From Salinivibrio sp. ES.052 (GTDB lineage: Bacteria > Pseudomonadota > Gammaproteobacteria > Enterobacterales > Vibrionaceae), in assembly GCF_900141775.1 (NCBI RefSeq), contig NZ_FSRI01000001.1, forward strand, positions 652,251-716,250: a stretch of DNA of 64,000 bases, written 5' to 3'. Under the pieces are notes generated by a model. The model saw only the letters and a list, made by a program, of their open reading frames with translations. It did no database searches and was not told where the DNA came from. Shown one piece after another: positions 18,653 through 25,785 of the stretch; position 1 is the first letter of the stretch, and every line of letters starts with the position of its first letter. The position numbers were made by a program, and so were the translations under genes.

Positions 18653-19339
18653 ATGTACGATACAGTGATTTTTGATTATGGAAATACCTTGTGTGAAATG
18701 GGTAGTCTTTCAGGTTCGTTGAAAGCCATTCTTAAATCGCAGCATGCTGAGAAAATTGGTGATTTGATAGAGCGAAGTATTCAAGAGCTGTATATACCCG
18801 AACAAGTGGAGCAACCAAATTGGATTGATGTATGGCAAAAGGCATTTCATGAGTACAAACTAGAATTTGACAAATCGATTGGTTTGAAACATTTGAATCA
18901 CTTTGTAGATAGCGGTCGTCTTTATCAATACTCAATCCCCCTACTTGAAGCTCTTCATAATCAGGGGACAAAACTCATATTGCTGTCTAATGTAACGGGT
19001 AGTACAGAAGTGTTTCAACGTGACTTAATAAACCGAGGACTGGCTAAATATTTCGATAGCATAATTTGGTCTTCAGAAATTGGCTATAGGAAACCTAGCC
19101 GTCAGGCTTTTGAAATTGCATTAGAAAGTGTTGGGAGTTTGGCGAAAAATAGCATTATGGTTGGGGATAGTGAAATTGCCGATATTCGTGGAGCTCAACT
19201 AGTAGGTATTTCGACAGTGCTTATCTCAGATCTTAAAAACACAGAAAGCAGGGCAAGTCACGTGGTTAATCAAGCCAATATTCTGGATCAACTAATTCGC
19301 CTAACACATATGAGCCCTTCTCCGGTCAATAGGCAATAG
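18653..19339 (+). CDS. HAD-superfamily hydrolase (cassette), C-terminus extended into repeat
   Basis: A 228-residue haloacid-dehalogenase-fold hydrolase, probably a phosphatase. Motif I FDYGNTL at residues 6-12 supplies the Asp nucleophile, motif II is LILLSN, and motifs III/IV are GYRKPSRQAFE and VGDSEIADIRGA. The start at 18653 follows GAAGAGG; an upstream in-frame start lies inside the repeat and is rejected. The last 12 residues (LTHMSPSPVNRQ) are read from the start of composite repeat copy 2, so the original stop was probably lost when the repeat joined the gene. Confidence 0.78.
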   Translation: MYDTVIFDYGNTLCEMGSLSGSLKAILKSQHAEKIGDLIERSIQELYIPEQVEQPNWIDVWQKAFHEYKLEFDKSIGLKHLNHFVDSGRLYQYSIPLLEALHNQGTKLILLSNVTGSTEVFQRDLINRGLAKYFDSIIWSSEIGYRKPSRQAFEIALESVGSLAKNSIMVGDSEIADIRGAQLVGISTVLISDLKNTESRASHVVNQANILDQLIRLTHMSPSPVNRQ

Positions 19340-19703
19340 CATTTTTTTGCTGCGCCAGCAGCCAATGCTCTCGAACAACAAAGTCGTCTACTTCGCTCTG
19401 TCATTTCCGCCATTAAGTCATTGCTTACGGCAAACTCATATAGAAGGTCTCTTACTGCGGTCTCACCGCTACTTGCCAATCATATGACAGGGCCATTAGA
19501 CATTACTTCCCGTTCTCACTCAGGAGCGTGAGAACGAGTTATGGAGAATAACTTTTCCGCGTTCACCCACTGCGTGAAGAGAACAGTGGTACTTGGCGAG
19601 ATCAACGCCACAAAAGAATTGAGTAGACATGGTTACCTCCGGTATTAAAGGCCGCACCTAAGTGTGGCAGATCTTCACGAGGTGGAATCCATGTTATTCG
19701 TTA
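19302..19703 (+). repeat. Composite attC-position repeat, copy 2 (402 bp)
   Basis: Same order of parts as copy 1: TAACACATATGAGCC start, first hairpin, palindrome (19511-19536), IS110 fragment and hairpin GCCGCAC/GTGTGGC, ending at TTCGTTA. The palindrome arms have changed on both sides (CCC to CTC and GGG to GAG), a paired change that keeps the stem, with one new mismatch elsewhere. Confidence 0.9.
19520..19630 (-). pseudogene. IS110-family transposase 5' fragment, copy 2
   Basis: From ATG 19630 the minus strand reads GVDLAKYHCSLHAVGERGK, then stops after 36 residues inside the palindrome. It retains the family Asp but has more substitutions than copy 1, as expected for independent decay. 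Confidence 0.7.
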
Positions 19704-19720
19704 TATTCACACGAGGAGAT

Positions 19721-20188
19721 ATGGAAATTTGTTGCAAAATATTGAGTTCTAAAGACAGTCATATGTATCGTGATTTGCGACTGGAAAGTCTGAAGTTGTA
19801 CCCTGAGTCCTTTGGTTCATCCTACGAAGAACAGTCACAGCTTCCTAAGTTGTTCTTTGAAAAGCTTATTGAGGAACAGTGTGAGACTCACGTGATGATC
19901 GGTGCTTTCAAAAATGGTCAACTTGTTGGTTTATGTGGCTTAATTCCTACCGGTAGTGGTGATTCTTTAGAAGTGGTTCAAATGTATGTGTCAACGAGTA
20001 CTCGTGGACAATCAGTAGGGCAACAGCTGTTGTCTAAAGCTTGCTCAATTTTAAGCTCGAGGCGAGAAGGCAAGCTAGAACTAACGGTTTACGTTAACAA
20101 TGATGCTGCTATCGCCTCATACGAGAAGTTTGGCTTTAAACAGGTGTCTAAGATAGACCAAGAAATTGTCATGAATTTTGAGCCATGA
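19721..20188 (+). CDS. GNAT-family N-acetyltransferase (cassette)
   Basis: A 155-residue acetyltransferase. The typical GNAT N-terminus MYRDLRLESLKLYPESFGSS resembles RimI-like proteins. Motif A is VVQMYVSTSTRGQSVGQQLL (residues ~88-107), and motif B is ELTVYVNNDAAIASYEKFGF. The start at 19721 follows CGAGGAGAT and lies just after the repeat boundary; an upstream in-frame ATG lies inside the repeat and is rejected. Substrate unknown. Confidence 0.8.
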   Translation: MEICCKILSSKDSHMYRDLRLESLKLYPESFGSSYEEQSQLPKLFFEKLIEEQCETHVMIGAFKNGQLVGLCGLIPTGSGDSLEVVQMYVSTSTRGQSVGQQLLSKACSILSSRREGKLELTVYVNNDAAIASYEKFGFKQVSKIDQEIVMNFEP

Positions 20189-20287
20189 ACATAAAAAACG
20201 ATTTAAATCTGATTTGCATACGCGCGCCACTTTCGCTTAGCTCCAATTTTGGTACACGTTCACTCACAGTTTAAGCGTGCGTTATGT
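20187..20287 (+). repeat. attC site (less perfect)
   Basis: CATAAAAAACGATTTAAA at the left end pairs with TTTAAGCGTGCGTTATG at the right (outer CATAA, ACG and TTTAAA segments match). It ends in a GTTATGT core; the central part has only weak structure. Confidence 0.6.
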
Positions 20288-20300
20288 GCTTAGAGGGAAA

Positions 20301-20735
20301 ATGGCATTGATTAGAGAAATGGATATCTCAGATTACTCTCAAGTTATTGAGTTATGGTCTGAAACAGAAGTTATGTTGCTGCGTGATGCAGACTCTAGAG
20401 AAAACATAGGCAAATACTTAGAACGTAACCCCAATCTCAGCTTTGTCGCTGTAGATGGTGACACTATTGTAGGTGCAATTTTAGTGGGTACAGACGGTCG
20501 TCGAGGTTACGTGCAACATTTGGCTGTAAACCCGAATTGTCGAGGTAAAGGAATTGGTGTCAAACTAATATCTTCAGCGGTCGATGCATTATCTAAAATT
20601 GGTATAGCTAAAACTCACTTATTTGTCGCCAATGAAAACCTGAATGCTCAATATTTCTATGAGAAACTAGGTTGGTTTCCACGTGATGAAGTGCGTATGT
20701 TTTCCTTTAACTCGTCTTGCAGTGGTAATGTTTAG
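20301..20735 (+). CDS. GNAT-family N-acetyltransferase (cassette)
   Basis: A 144-residue acetyltransferase with the full set of motifs. The N-terminus is IREMDISDYSQVIELW, motif A VQHLAVNPNCRGKGIGVKLI lies around residues 73-92 with the R-G-K-G-I-G acetyl-CoA loop, and motif B is FVANENLNAQYFYEKLGW. The start at 20301 follows AGAGGG; an earlier in-frame ATG overlaps the attC core. It is closest in pattern to single-domain YpeA/RimI-like proteins; the target is unknown. Confidence 0.82.
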   Translation: MALIREMDISDYSQVIELWSETEVMLLRDADSRENIGKYLERNPNLSFVAVDGDTIVGAILVGTDGRRGYVQHLAVNPNCRGKGIGVKLISSAVDALSKIGIAKTHLFVANENLNAQYFYEKLGWFPRDEVRMFSFNSSCSGNV

Positions 20736-20740
20736 TACGC

Positions 20741-20867
20741 ATATAACAATAAAATTTAAGGGTGATTCACAACGCTAGGCACTCTCGCTTCAAGCAAGTT
20801 TAGTGTTTATGGCACAATGCTTTAGGCAGGTGGTTAGCGTTGTTCGCATCTTAATTTGGCGTTATGG
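20741..20867 (+). repeat. Long Vibrio-type attC site
   Basis: About 127 bases, the length of Vibrio VCR-type sites. ATAACAATAAAATTTAAG and CACAACGCT on the left pair with AGCGTTGTTCGCATCTTAAT and TTGGCGTTAT on the right. It ends in the GTTATGG core. Confidence 0.82.
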
Positions 20868-20897
20868 CGCAGGGCAAAATTTAGCTAAGGGAACTAG

Positions 20898-21380
20898 ATG
20901 AGTGATAAAGTTAAAGTAGTTTTGCAGTGGCTCAAAGAGATCTTGGATGCAGAGGTTGTGGAGTATCAAATAGTAGGTGGATTAGCAGCAACAATTCATG
21001 GTGGAAGTCGGGAAATTGCAGATGTAGATCTTTATATTCGAAACTCAGACGCAGACAAAGTTCTATCGCATGTAGCAAAATACATATCCAAACCGTTAAC
21101 TCATTATGCCGAATATGGTTGGGATCTAGAGTATTTCCAATTGGTTTACCAAAATCAAAAAATTGAAATCGGTTTGTCTGAAAATACTAAGATACAATCA
21201 TGTCAAGATGGCTCTTGGTACCAGTTTGAAATTTACTTCTCAGAATCAGTTATTAAAGATTATCAAGGTATCGAGTTGCCAGTTATCCCAGTACATCGTT
21301 TAGTCGAGTACAAGCGGATATTGGGCAGGGAAGTAGACCAAATTGACATACAAGAGCTAACGTTGAGTGGAACGCCATAA
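20898..21380 (+). CDS. Nucleotidyltransferase-fold protein (cassette)
   Basis: A 160-residue protein with the minimal nucleotidyltransferase (pol-beta) signature. IVGGLAATIHGGSREIADVD at residues 22-41 includes the GG start, His and paired Asp of a DVD metal site, and a later strand (IEIGL) could supply a third acidic residue. The tail VHRLVEYKRILGREVDQIDI is typical of stand-alone transferases of the lincosamide-resistance/AbiEii-like type. AAGGGAAC precedes the ATG. Its stop codon is made by the first bases of composite repeat copy 3. A toxin, resistance or tRNA-modifying role cannot be told apart from sequence. Confidence 0.7.
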   Translation: MSDKVKVVLQWLKEILDAEVVEYQIVGGLAATIHGGSREIADVDLYIRNSDADKVLSHVAKYISKPLTHYAEYGWDLEYFQLVYQNQKIEIGLSENTKIQSCQDGSWYQFEIYFSESVIKDYQGIELPVIPVHRLVEYKRILGREVDQIDIQELTLSGTP

Positions 21381-21780
21381 CACATATGAGCCCTTCTCCG
21401 GTCAATAGGCGATAGCATTTTTTTGGTTGCGCCAGCAGCCAATGCTCTCGAGCAACAAAGTCGTCTACTTCGTTCTGTCAGTTCCGCCATTAAGTCATTG
21501 CTTACGGCAAACACATATAGAAGATCTCTTACTGCGGTCACACCGCTGCCAGCCAACCCTGTGACAGGGCCATTAGACATTACTTCCCGTTCCCACGCAG
21601 GAGCGTGAGAACGAGTTATGGAGAATGACTTTTCCGTGGTCATCCACCGCGTGAAGAGAAAAGTGATGCTTGGCGAGAACAACGCTGAAAAAGAACTGAG
21701 TAGACATGGTTACTTGCGGAGCTAAAGGCCGCACCTAAGTGTGGCAGATCTTCACGAGGTGGAATCCATGTTATTCGTTA
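21378..21780 (+). repeat. Composite attC-position repeat, copy 3 (403 bp)
   Basis: Same structure as copies 1 and 2. The palindrome (21588-21613) is intermediate between them: left arm as in copy 1 (CCC), right arm as in copy 2 (GAG), leaving one unpaired position. It ends at TTCGTTA followed by divergent sequence. Confidence 0.9.
21573..21707 (-). pseudogene. IS110-family transposase 5' fragment, copy 3
   Basis: From ATG 21707 the minus strand reads SVVLAKHHFSLHAVDDHGK. The first catalytic Asp of the DEDD set has become Val, and the ribosome binding site upstream has decayed. It ends in the same place as copy 1 (44 residues). Confidence 0.72.
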
Positions 21781-21816
21781 GTTTGCTACAAAGAATCGCG
21801 AAGTATTAAGGAACAT

Positions 21817-22350
21817 ATGAAAGTAGATATAAGACCAGCCAAGGAAGACGAACTGGAATTCCTCCATTCTTTGGTTGTTTCAAACGATGAATGGACAAAG
21901 TTTAATGGCCCTTACTTTCCTTACTCACATCCATCACTAGAACAGTTTGAGAAATCTTCATTTCAAAGATTATTAAATGGTTCAGACTTACGGTTAGTCA
22001 CTGTAGATGATGTACCTGTTGGGACAGTGAATTGTTACTGGGAATGTGAAGAAACTCGCTGGCTTGAAGCTGGTATTATCATCTATGATTCAGCATATTG
22101 GGGGAAGGGTATCGCAGCACGAGCCATTCCTCTCTGGGTTTCGTACTTATTTAATACTAAAGAAATTGAGCGTGTTGGTATGACAACCTGGTCGGGTAAC
22201 CCTCGCATGATGTCGCTAGCATTGAAATTAGGTTTCCAACAAGAAGCTAGATTGCGGAAAGTTCGTTACTACGAGGGCAAGTACTACGATTCAGTTAAAT
22301 ATGGGATGCTGCGTTCGGAGTGGTTAGAACGCAACTGGCAAAGTTTTTAA
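21817..22350 (+). CDS. RimJ/RimL-type GNAT acetyltransferase (cassette)
   Basis: A 177-residue acetyltransferase of the RimJ/RimL type. The motif A region is IIIYDSAYWGKGIAARAIPL (about residues 88-107), followed by the signature IERVGMTTWSGNPRMMSLAL and KLGFQQEARLRKVRYYEGKY. The start at 21817 follows AAGGA; longer in-frame starts lie in composite repeat copy 3. Members acetylate N-termini of ribosomal proteins or small molecules; which one is not evident. Confidence 0.82.
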   Translation: MKVDIRPAKEDELEFLHSLVVSNDEWTKFNGPYFPYSHPSLEQFEKSSFQRLLNGSDLRLVTVDDVPVGTVNCYWECEETRWLEAGIIIYDSAYWGKGIAARAIPLWVSYLFNTKEIERVGMTTWSGNPRMMSLALKLGFQQEARLRKVRYYEGKYYDSVKYGMLRSEWLERNWQSF

Positions 22351-22479
22351 GAGAAATCTTCAGCGCCTGGCATTTTCAGTTTTAATCAGCTTTGGTACTT
22401 ACGTACAGTGGATTAGCTAAGGGATAAGCGTTGTTCACACCTTAATTTGGCTCACTTTATTGGAATATTGAACGTTATG
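22348..22479 (+). repeat. Eroded attC site
   Basis: The right arm AGCGTTGTTCACACCTTAAT is almost the same as that of the Vibrio-type site at 20741, but the core GTTATG that should follow TTGGC is replaced by TCACTT. A GTTATGG occurs 30 bases later at the next gene start. The left arm is weak. Probably inactive. Confidence 0.5.
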
Positions 22480-23076
22480 GATGATACTTCAGCAACTTGG
22501 CGTCAGTACTACGAAAAATCATTGTTACGCCCCCACAATTCACGCACTGAACTCGCCATTGAGTTGGATCAGTCTGGACTGAAAACCGCTGTTGATTGCG
22601 GTTGTGGAACCGGAAGTGAGATAGCGTATCTAGAGCAGCAAGGCTATCGGGTGTATGGCTTTGATATTAATCCAGACTCTATTGCGATATGTTCAGAAAG
22701 GTTTAGTTCAAAGCCGCTGGTTAAACTTTCAGAGTGCTCATTTGAGTCTTTCAATTATCCTTCTACTGGCATAGTGATAGCAAACTCAAGTTTGTTCTTT
22801 GCTGATCCGATAGAGTTTAAAAATACATGGCGAAAACTTGCTTCTTCTATCGCGGTTGGTGGTGTTTTTGTAGGTGATTTTATGGGGCCTAGAGATACTT
22901 GGGCAACGAATTTTCGGTTACCGACGGCTCCGTTGAGTAAAGAACAAGTTGAGCTCTTATTTGAAGAGTTTGAAATAGTCAGTTTCAAAGAACGTGATGA
23001 GCCTGGCGCGACAATGGTTGGAGCCCCTAAGCATTGGCATATTTTTTCAGTGATTGCTGTAAAACGTACATCATAA
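22477..23076 (+). CDS. Class I SAM-dependent methyltransferase (cassette)
   Basis: A 199-residue methyltransferase. Motif I AVDCGCGTGSEIAYL lies near residues 36-50, and the acidic residue binding the SAM ribose is in VYGFDINPDSIAI. NSSLFFADPIEFKNTW marks the post-motif region. The start at 22477 lies within a GTTATGG core-like sequence and gives a better N-terminus than the upstream in-frame ATG at 22447, which is within the eroded attC. The resemblance is to TehB-like small-molecule methyltransferases; the substrate is unknown. Confidence 0.75.
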   Translation: MDDTSATWRQYYEKSLLRPHNSRTELAIELDQSGLKTAVDCGCGTGSEIAYLEQQGYRVYGFDINPDSIAICSERFSSKPLVKLSECSFESFNYPSTGIVIANSSLFFADPIEFKNTWRKLASSIAVGGVFVGDFMGPRDTWATNFRLPTAPLSKEQVELLFEEFEIVSFKERDEPGATMVGAPKHWHIFSVIAVKRTS

Positions 23077-23272
23077 TATGGTCATGTGATATACAACATT
23101 AGTAATGTAAGCTTTTTTATTAGATTGTAATGCTGGGCATTTTTCTTGTGCGTTGGCATTAGTGATAGATATAAAAAAGTATACGGTTTCTTTACTATTG
23201 CGTTTCTCCTTTTTCCACAGAGAAGAATGGTAACGAGCCCCACATTACTTTCAAGTACAAGGGAAAGAGTTT

Positions 23273-24025
23273 TTGAAGCAGAGTAGAAGTGAGTTTTGGT
23301 CAGGTGAGGAATACGATGCCCAGTATGGTAATTACTATTCGGATGAAATATCGTTCTTTCAGGATTTAATGCTTCATCGAAATATCTTATCCCTACTAGA
23401 TGTCTGCTGCGGGACTGGCCTAGCAACAATTCCATTATCAAAGAAGTTATCTCATGCAGTAGGTATTGATTTTTCTCGTTCAATGGTTGATTTTGCGAAG
23501 TCTAAGTCATCAAATATTAGTAATGTCACGTTTTATGAAAAGGATGCCGTAAGTTTCGACTTAAAAAGCGTCTTTGATCTGATTATTATGACGGGAAATG
23601 CCTTTCAAGCATTTCTTTCAGATACAGACCTTCCATCCATGCTCGAAAATGTAAAAAAACACATGCACGGAAATAGTTTTTTTGTATTTGATTGTCGACT
23701 TCCATGTCCTAAGTACTTTGAAAAAACACATAATTACGAATATTGGTCTTCCTACACGAGTTACAGCGGAGAAAACGTCGATGTATATGGTTTGGACAGC
23801 AGGCACCCAACATTAAGTAATACGATGTTGCATCGTGTAAGAAGAGAATATGAAAATGGTATGCAATATCAAAGCTATATCGAGCTGAAATATCGTTCAA
23901 TTGACGAGATAGGCGATCGCCTTGAGCAACACGGTCTGCAGTTAGTAGAACGTTACGCAGATTGGAAAAAGACGACTTTGACTGAATCATCGACAAGCTT
24001 TGTGGGGGTTGTTAGGCCGCTATAA
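23273..24025 (+). CDS. Class I SAM-dependent methyltransferase
   Basis: A 250-residue protein with motif I LLDVCCGTGLATIPL (about residues 40-54), VGIDFSRSMVDFA for the SAM ribose contact, and DLIIMTGNAFQAF as motif IV. The C-terminal half is the beta-rich substrate region typical of small-molecule methyltransferases. Translation probably starts at TTG 23273 behind AAGGGAAAGAG; no ATG lies near a ribosome binding site. It is AT-rich like the cassette genes. No attC separates it from the preceding methyltransferase, so the two may belong to one cassette or to a decayed end of the array. Confidence 0.72.
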   Translation: MKQSRSEFWSGEEYDAQYGNYYSDEISFFQDLMLHRNILSLLDVCCGTGLATIPLSKKLSHAVGIDFSRSMVDFAKSKSSNISNVTFYEKDAVSFDLKSVFDLIIMTGNAFQAFLSDTDLPSMLENVKKHMHGNSFFVFDCRLPCPKYFEKTHNYEYWSSYTSYSGENVDVYGLDSRHPTLSNTMLHRVRREYENGMQYQSYIELKYRSIDEIGDRLEQHGLQLVERYADWKKTTLTESSTSFVGVVRPL

Positions 24026-24100
24026 CGAGATCATTGAGATCTCGCTGGACTTGTTCCTTTTCTTCAAAAGGTAGCTTTAGGCTGATTGAAGTTGATGGTT

Positions 24101-24240
24101 ACGATGTCATCCACCACTTGAGCACAGACTGGCGTATAGAAAGTGCAACGCCAAAAATAGTGATATGTCTCACCTCGAGATGCAAAGCCTCATCTTAATA
24201 TGACAGCGTTGTAAGAGGGGGATTCATGCCATTTTTATGC
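24101..24240 (+). repeat. Decayed fourth copy of the IS110/composite-repeat right end
   Basis: GTCATCCACCAC (24106), then GGCGTATA...CAACGCC, TATGTCTCACCTC, and AAGAGGGGGATTCATGCCATT (first 20 shown to 24232) follow the order and spacing of the right half of the composite repeats, with many substitutions. On the minus strand one frame reads VVDDIVTIN where the intact copies have AVDDHGKVIL. It suggests a former cassette boundary just before the gene at 24264. Confidence 0.45.
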
Positions 24241-24263
24241 AATAAGGCAAGGAAATCAAATAG

Positions 24264-24518
24264 ATGCAATACCTAGAGGTAAATGTCAAGACAGCGATTA
24301 TCGTTCACGGTTATGACGAGAATCATAAAGAAATTACAGAAACAGTGAATGAGGAGCAGTACGTCACAAAGCTCGTTGCGATCGAGAGGCTGCAGTCTGT
24401 TAGTGAGCAATATCTTTTAGTGACTGGATCGCACGGTCGTATGATGTACTGGGAATATGACGAGTCAATCGACAGCATCCGTCAAAAACTGGAAAAAGTA
24501 GGTGTACGCGTCGCGTAG
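24264..24518 (+). CDS. Small hypothetical protein (84 aa)
   Basis: A short acidic protein not recognised as a known family. It alternates beta-like segments (VKTAIIVHGY, QYLLVTGSHGRMMYWEY) with a C-terminal helix IDSIRQKLEKVGV, suggesting a small alpha/beta fold. AAGGAAATC precedes the ATG. It lies right after a decayed composite repeat and may be a former cassette gene. Real but uncharacterised. Confidence 0.55.
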   Translation: MQYLEVNVKTAIIVHGYDENHKEITETVNEEQYVTKLVAIERLQSVSEQYLLVTGSHGRMMYWEYDESIDSIRQKLEKVGVRVA

Positions 24519-24530
24519 CAAACATCAGGA

Positions 24531-24556
24531 GCTAGCACCGACTCTCGTGTGCTAGC
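24531..24556. repeat. Inverted repeat between two small genes
   Basis: GCTAGCAC (24531-24538) and GTGCTAGC (24549-24556) form an 8-bp perfect stem around a 10-base loop. There is no T-run, so terminator function is doubtful. Confidence 0.5.
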
Positions 24557-24582
24557 ATCTGTAGGTAGGTGGAGTCTAGCTT

Positions 24583-24789
24583 ATGTCACTTTATGACAAA
24601 CAGAAGCATATAAAGAATCAGGAAGATACAATGTTAGTTGCTTCGGATTCTTGGTTGACAGTTAAATTTTCCCAAGAAGCAGCAAAGTCTTGGAAACGTA
24701 TTCTATTGCTATTCGTTCTTGCAATTCTATGTTTGTTTGCACCAGCATTGGGTTTGATTATATCAACCATAAATGCATTTTTTTCGTAA
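24583..24789 (+). CDS. Small single-pass membrane protein (68 aa)
   Basis: The first 40 residues are polar and the last 25 form one strong membrane helix (ILLLFVLAILCLFAPALGLII). GGTGGAG lies upstream of the ATG. No family is recognised. It could be a small accessory membrane protein; short length and isolated position keep confidence low. Confidence 0.45.
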   Translation: MSLYDKQKHIKNQEDTMLVASDSWLTVKFSQEAAKSWKRILLLFVLAILCLFAPALGLIISTINAFFS

Positions 24790-24978
24790 ACAACTAGTGA
24801 GTCGCGGGTTCAACTGCGAAGTGCCCATGAAATACCCACGGTTTTTGATGGTTACAGTGTCTGTAAAAGCGATGGTATGAGAATTTTAGAAACACTTAGG
24901 GGTAATTAACGTAGAAGTTAAAACAGATAAGACAAGTATCCATGTTGGTAGGGGAAAAACTATTCACAAGAGAACATA

Positions 24979-25491
24979 ATGCATACAATAAATATCCAGT
25001 ATTATAAACATCCTTATGCCGAATTTATCCTTGGCTCTTATCAAGGTAAGCTTTGCTTGTGTGACTTCCGATATCGCAAGATGAGAAGGGCCGTTGATGA
25101 GCGCATTAAACGGATTCTTAACGCTGAGTTTGTAGAAAAAAGCGATGATGTTTTGGCCGCTACTCGCGTTCAGCTCGAGGAATATTTTTTGGGTGAGCGA
25201 CAAGTTTTCGATTTGCCTTTACTTTTGGCGGGTACCGATTTTCAACAGTCGGTATGGAATGCATTAAGCAACATTCAGTACGGTGACAGGGCGACGTACC
25301 AAGAGCTGGCAGTATCGATTGGTAATGAAGCCGCAGTGCGCGCGGTTGGCAATGCTAATGGAGCAAATGCGTTGGCGATTATCATTCCTTGTCATAGGGT
25401 TATCGGCACCCAAGGGGAGCTTGTTGGCTATGGTGGCGGTTTGTCACTGAAAAAGCGCCTTTTAGAATTAGAGCAGAACTTATTCATTTAA
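24979..25491 (+). CDS. ogt: Methylated-DNA--protein-cysteine methyltransferase (Ogt-type)
   Basis: Suicide DNA-repair enzyme that removes alkyl groups from O6-alkylguanine onto its own Cys. The active-site motif IIPCHRVIG is at about residues 134-142, preceded by YQELAVSIGNEAAVRAVGNA, the helix-turn-helix that binds DNA. QSVWNALSNIQYGDRATY is also characteristic. At 170 residues it matches the single-domain Ogt/MGMT length, without the Ada regulatory domain. It starts a small run of same-strand genes. Confidence 0.92.
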   Translation: MHTINIQYYKHPYAEFILGSYQGKLCLCDFRYRKMRRAVDERIKRILNAEFVEKSDDVLAATRVQLEEYFLGERQVFDLPLLLAGTDFQQSVWNALSNIQYGDRATYQELAVSIGNEAAVRAVGNANGANALAIIIPCHRVIGTQGELVGYGGGLSLKKRLLELEQNLFI

Positions 25492-25508
25492 GGATAGAGT
25501 AGGGGCGT

Positions 25509-25727
25509 ATGAGAGCGGAACTGAGAGCAAAAATCTTGGCAGTATGTGATCAAAAAATCAAAGCGAAAGGCGAGAATGTCGGCGTGTCATTTTATGCGTT
25601 CTTCAAAAACAAAAATGACGATCCGGAGCAATTGATGGAAACCGCAACCTGGTGGATACAGACCCATCAGTTAGATCATTTTGTTAAGGCAAGAACCATC
25701 AAAGAGATGGTGGAAAATAATTTATGA
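25509..25727 (+). CDS. Small DUF6500-like protein
   Basis: A 72-residue protein, mostly helical, with FYAFFKNKNDDPEQLMETATWWIQTHQLDHF in the centre (key residues F29, W47, W48). It resembles a small family of unknown function (DUF6500) by memory of this pattern; I am not certain. It starts 18 bases after ogt and may be co-transcribed with it. Confidence 0.55.
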   Translation: MRAELRAKILAVCDQKIKAKGENVGVSFYAFFKNKNDDPEQLMETATWWIQTHQLDHFVKARTIKEMVENNL

Positions 25728-25785
25728 CAGCGTTATCGCGGCAGGGCGACTGCCTCCCACACTGCGTTTCAATAATTAAGGAAAT

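Larger units (their letters stand above)
16336..24240. mobile_element. Gene-cassette array without integrase in view (CALIN)
   Basis: Same-strand short genes are each followed by an attC-like site with inverted-repeat arms ending at GTT(A/G)-type core boxes. At least two classical sites (16678-16761, 17689-17779), one less perfect (20187-20287), one long Vibrio-type site (20741-20867), one eroded (22348-22479) and three composite sites (18229, 19302, 21378) are visible. The region is AT-richer than its flanks. No intI gene is found anywhere in the window, so cassettes could only be mobilised by an integrase encoded elsewhere. Confidence 0.8.

Noticed and set aside
18131-19479. Minus-strand ORFs inside the composite repeats (products containing RSRRLCCSRALAAGAA)
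   Set aside because: They recur only because the repeat recurs, extend by chance into neighbouring genes, lack ribosome binding sites and match no family I know; treated as non-coding repeat DNA.
18229-21780. Composite repeats as group IIC-attC intron remnants
   Set aside because: Group IIC introns also target attC, but no domain V/VI-like hairpin or reverse-transcriptase sequence is visible, whereas an IS110 transposase N-terminus is.
25728-25785. attC relic between the DUF6500-like and GFA genes
   Set aside because: A GCGTTATC and short GC-rich inverted bases are present, but there is no matching second arm, so the evidence is too thin.
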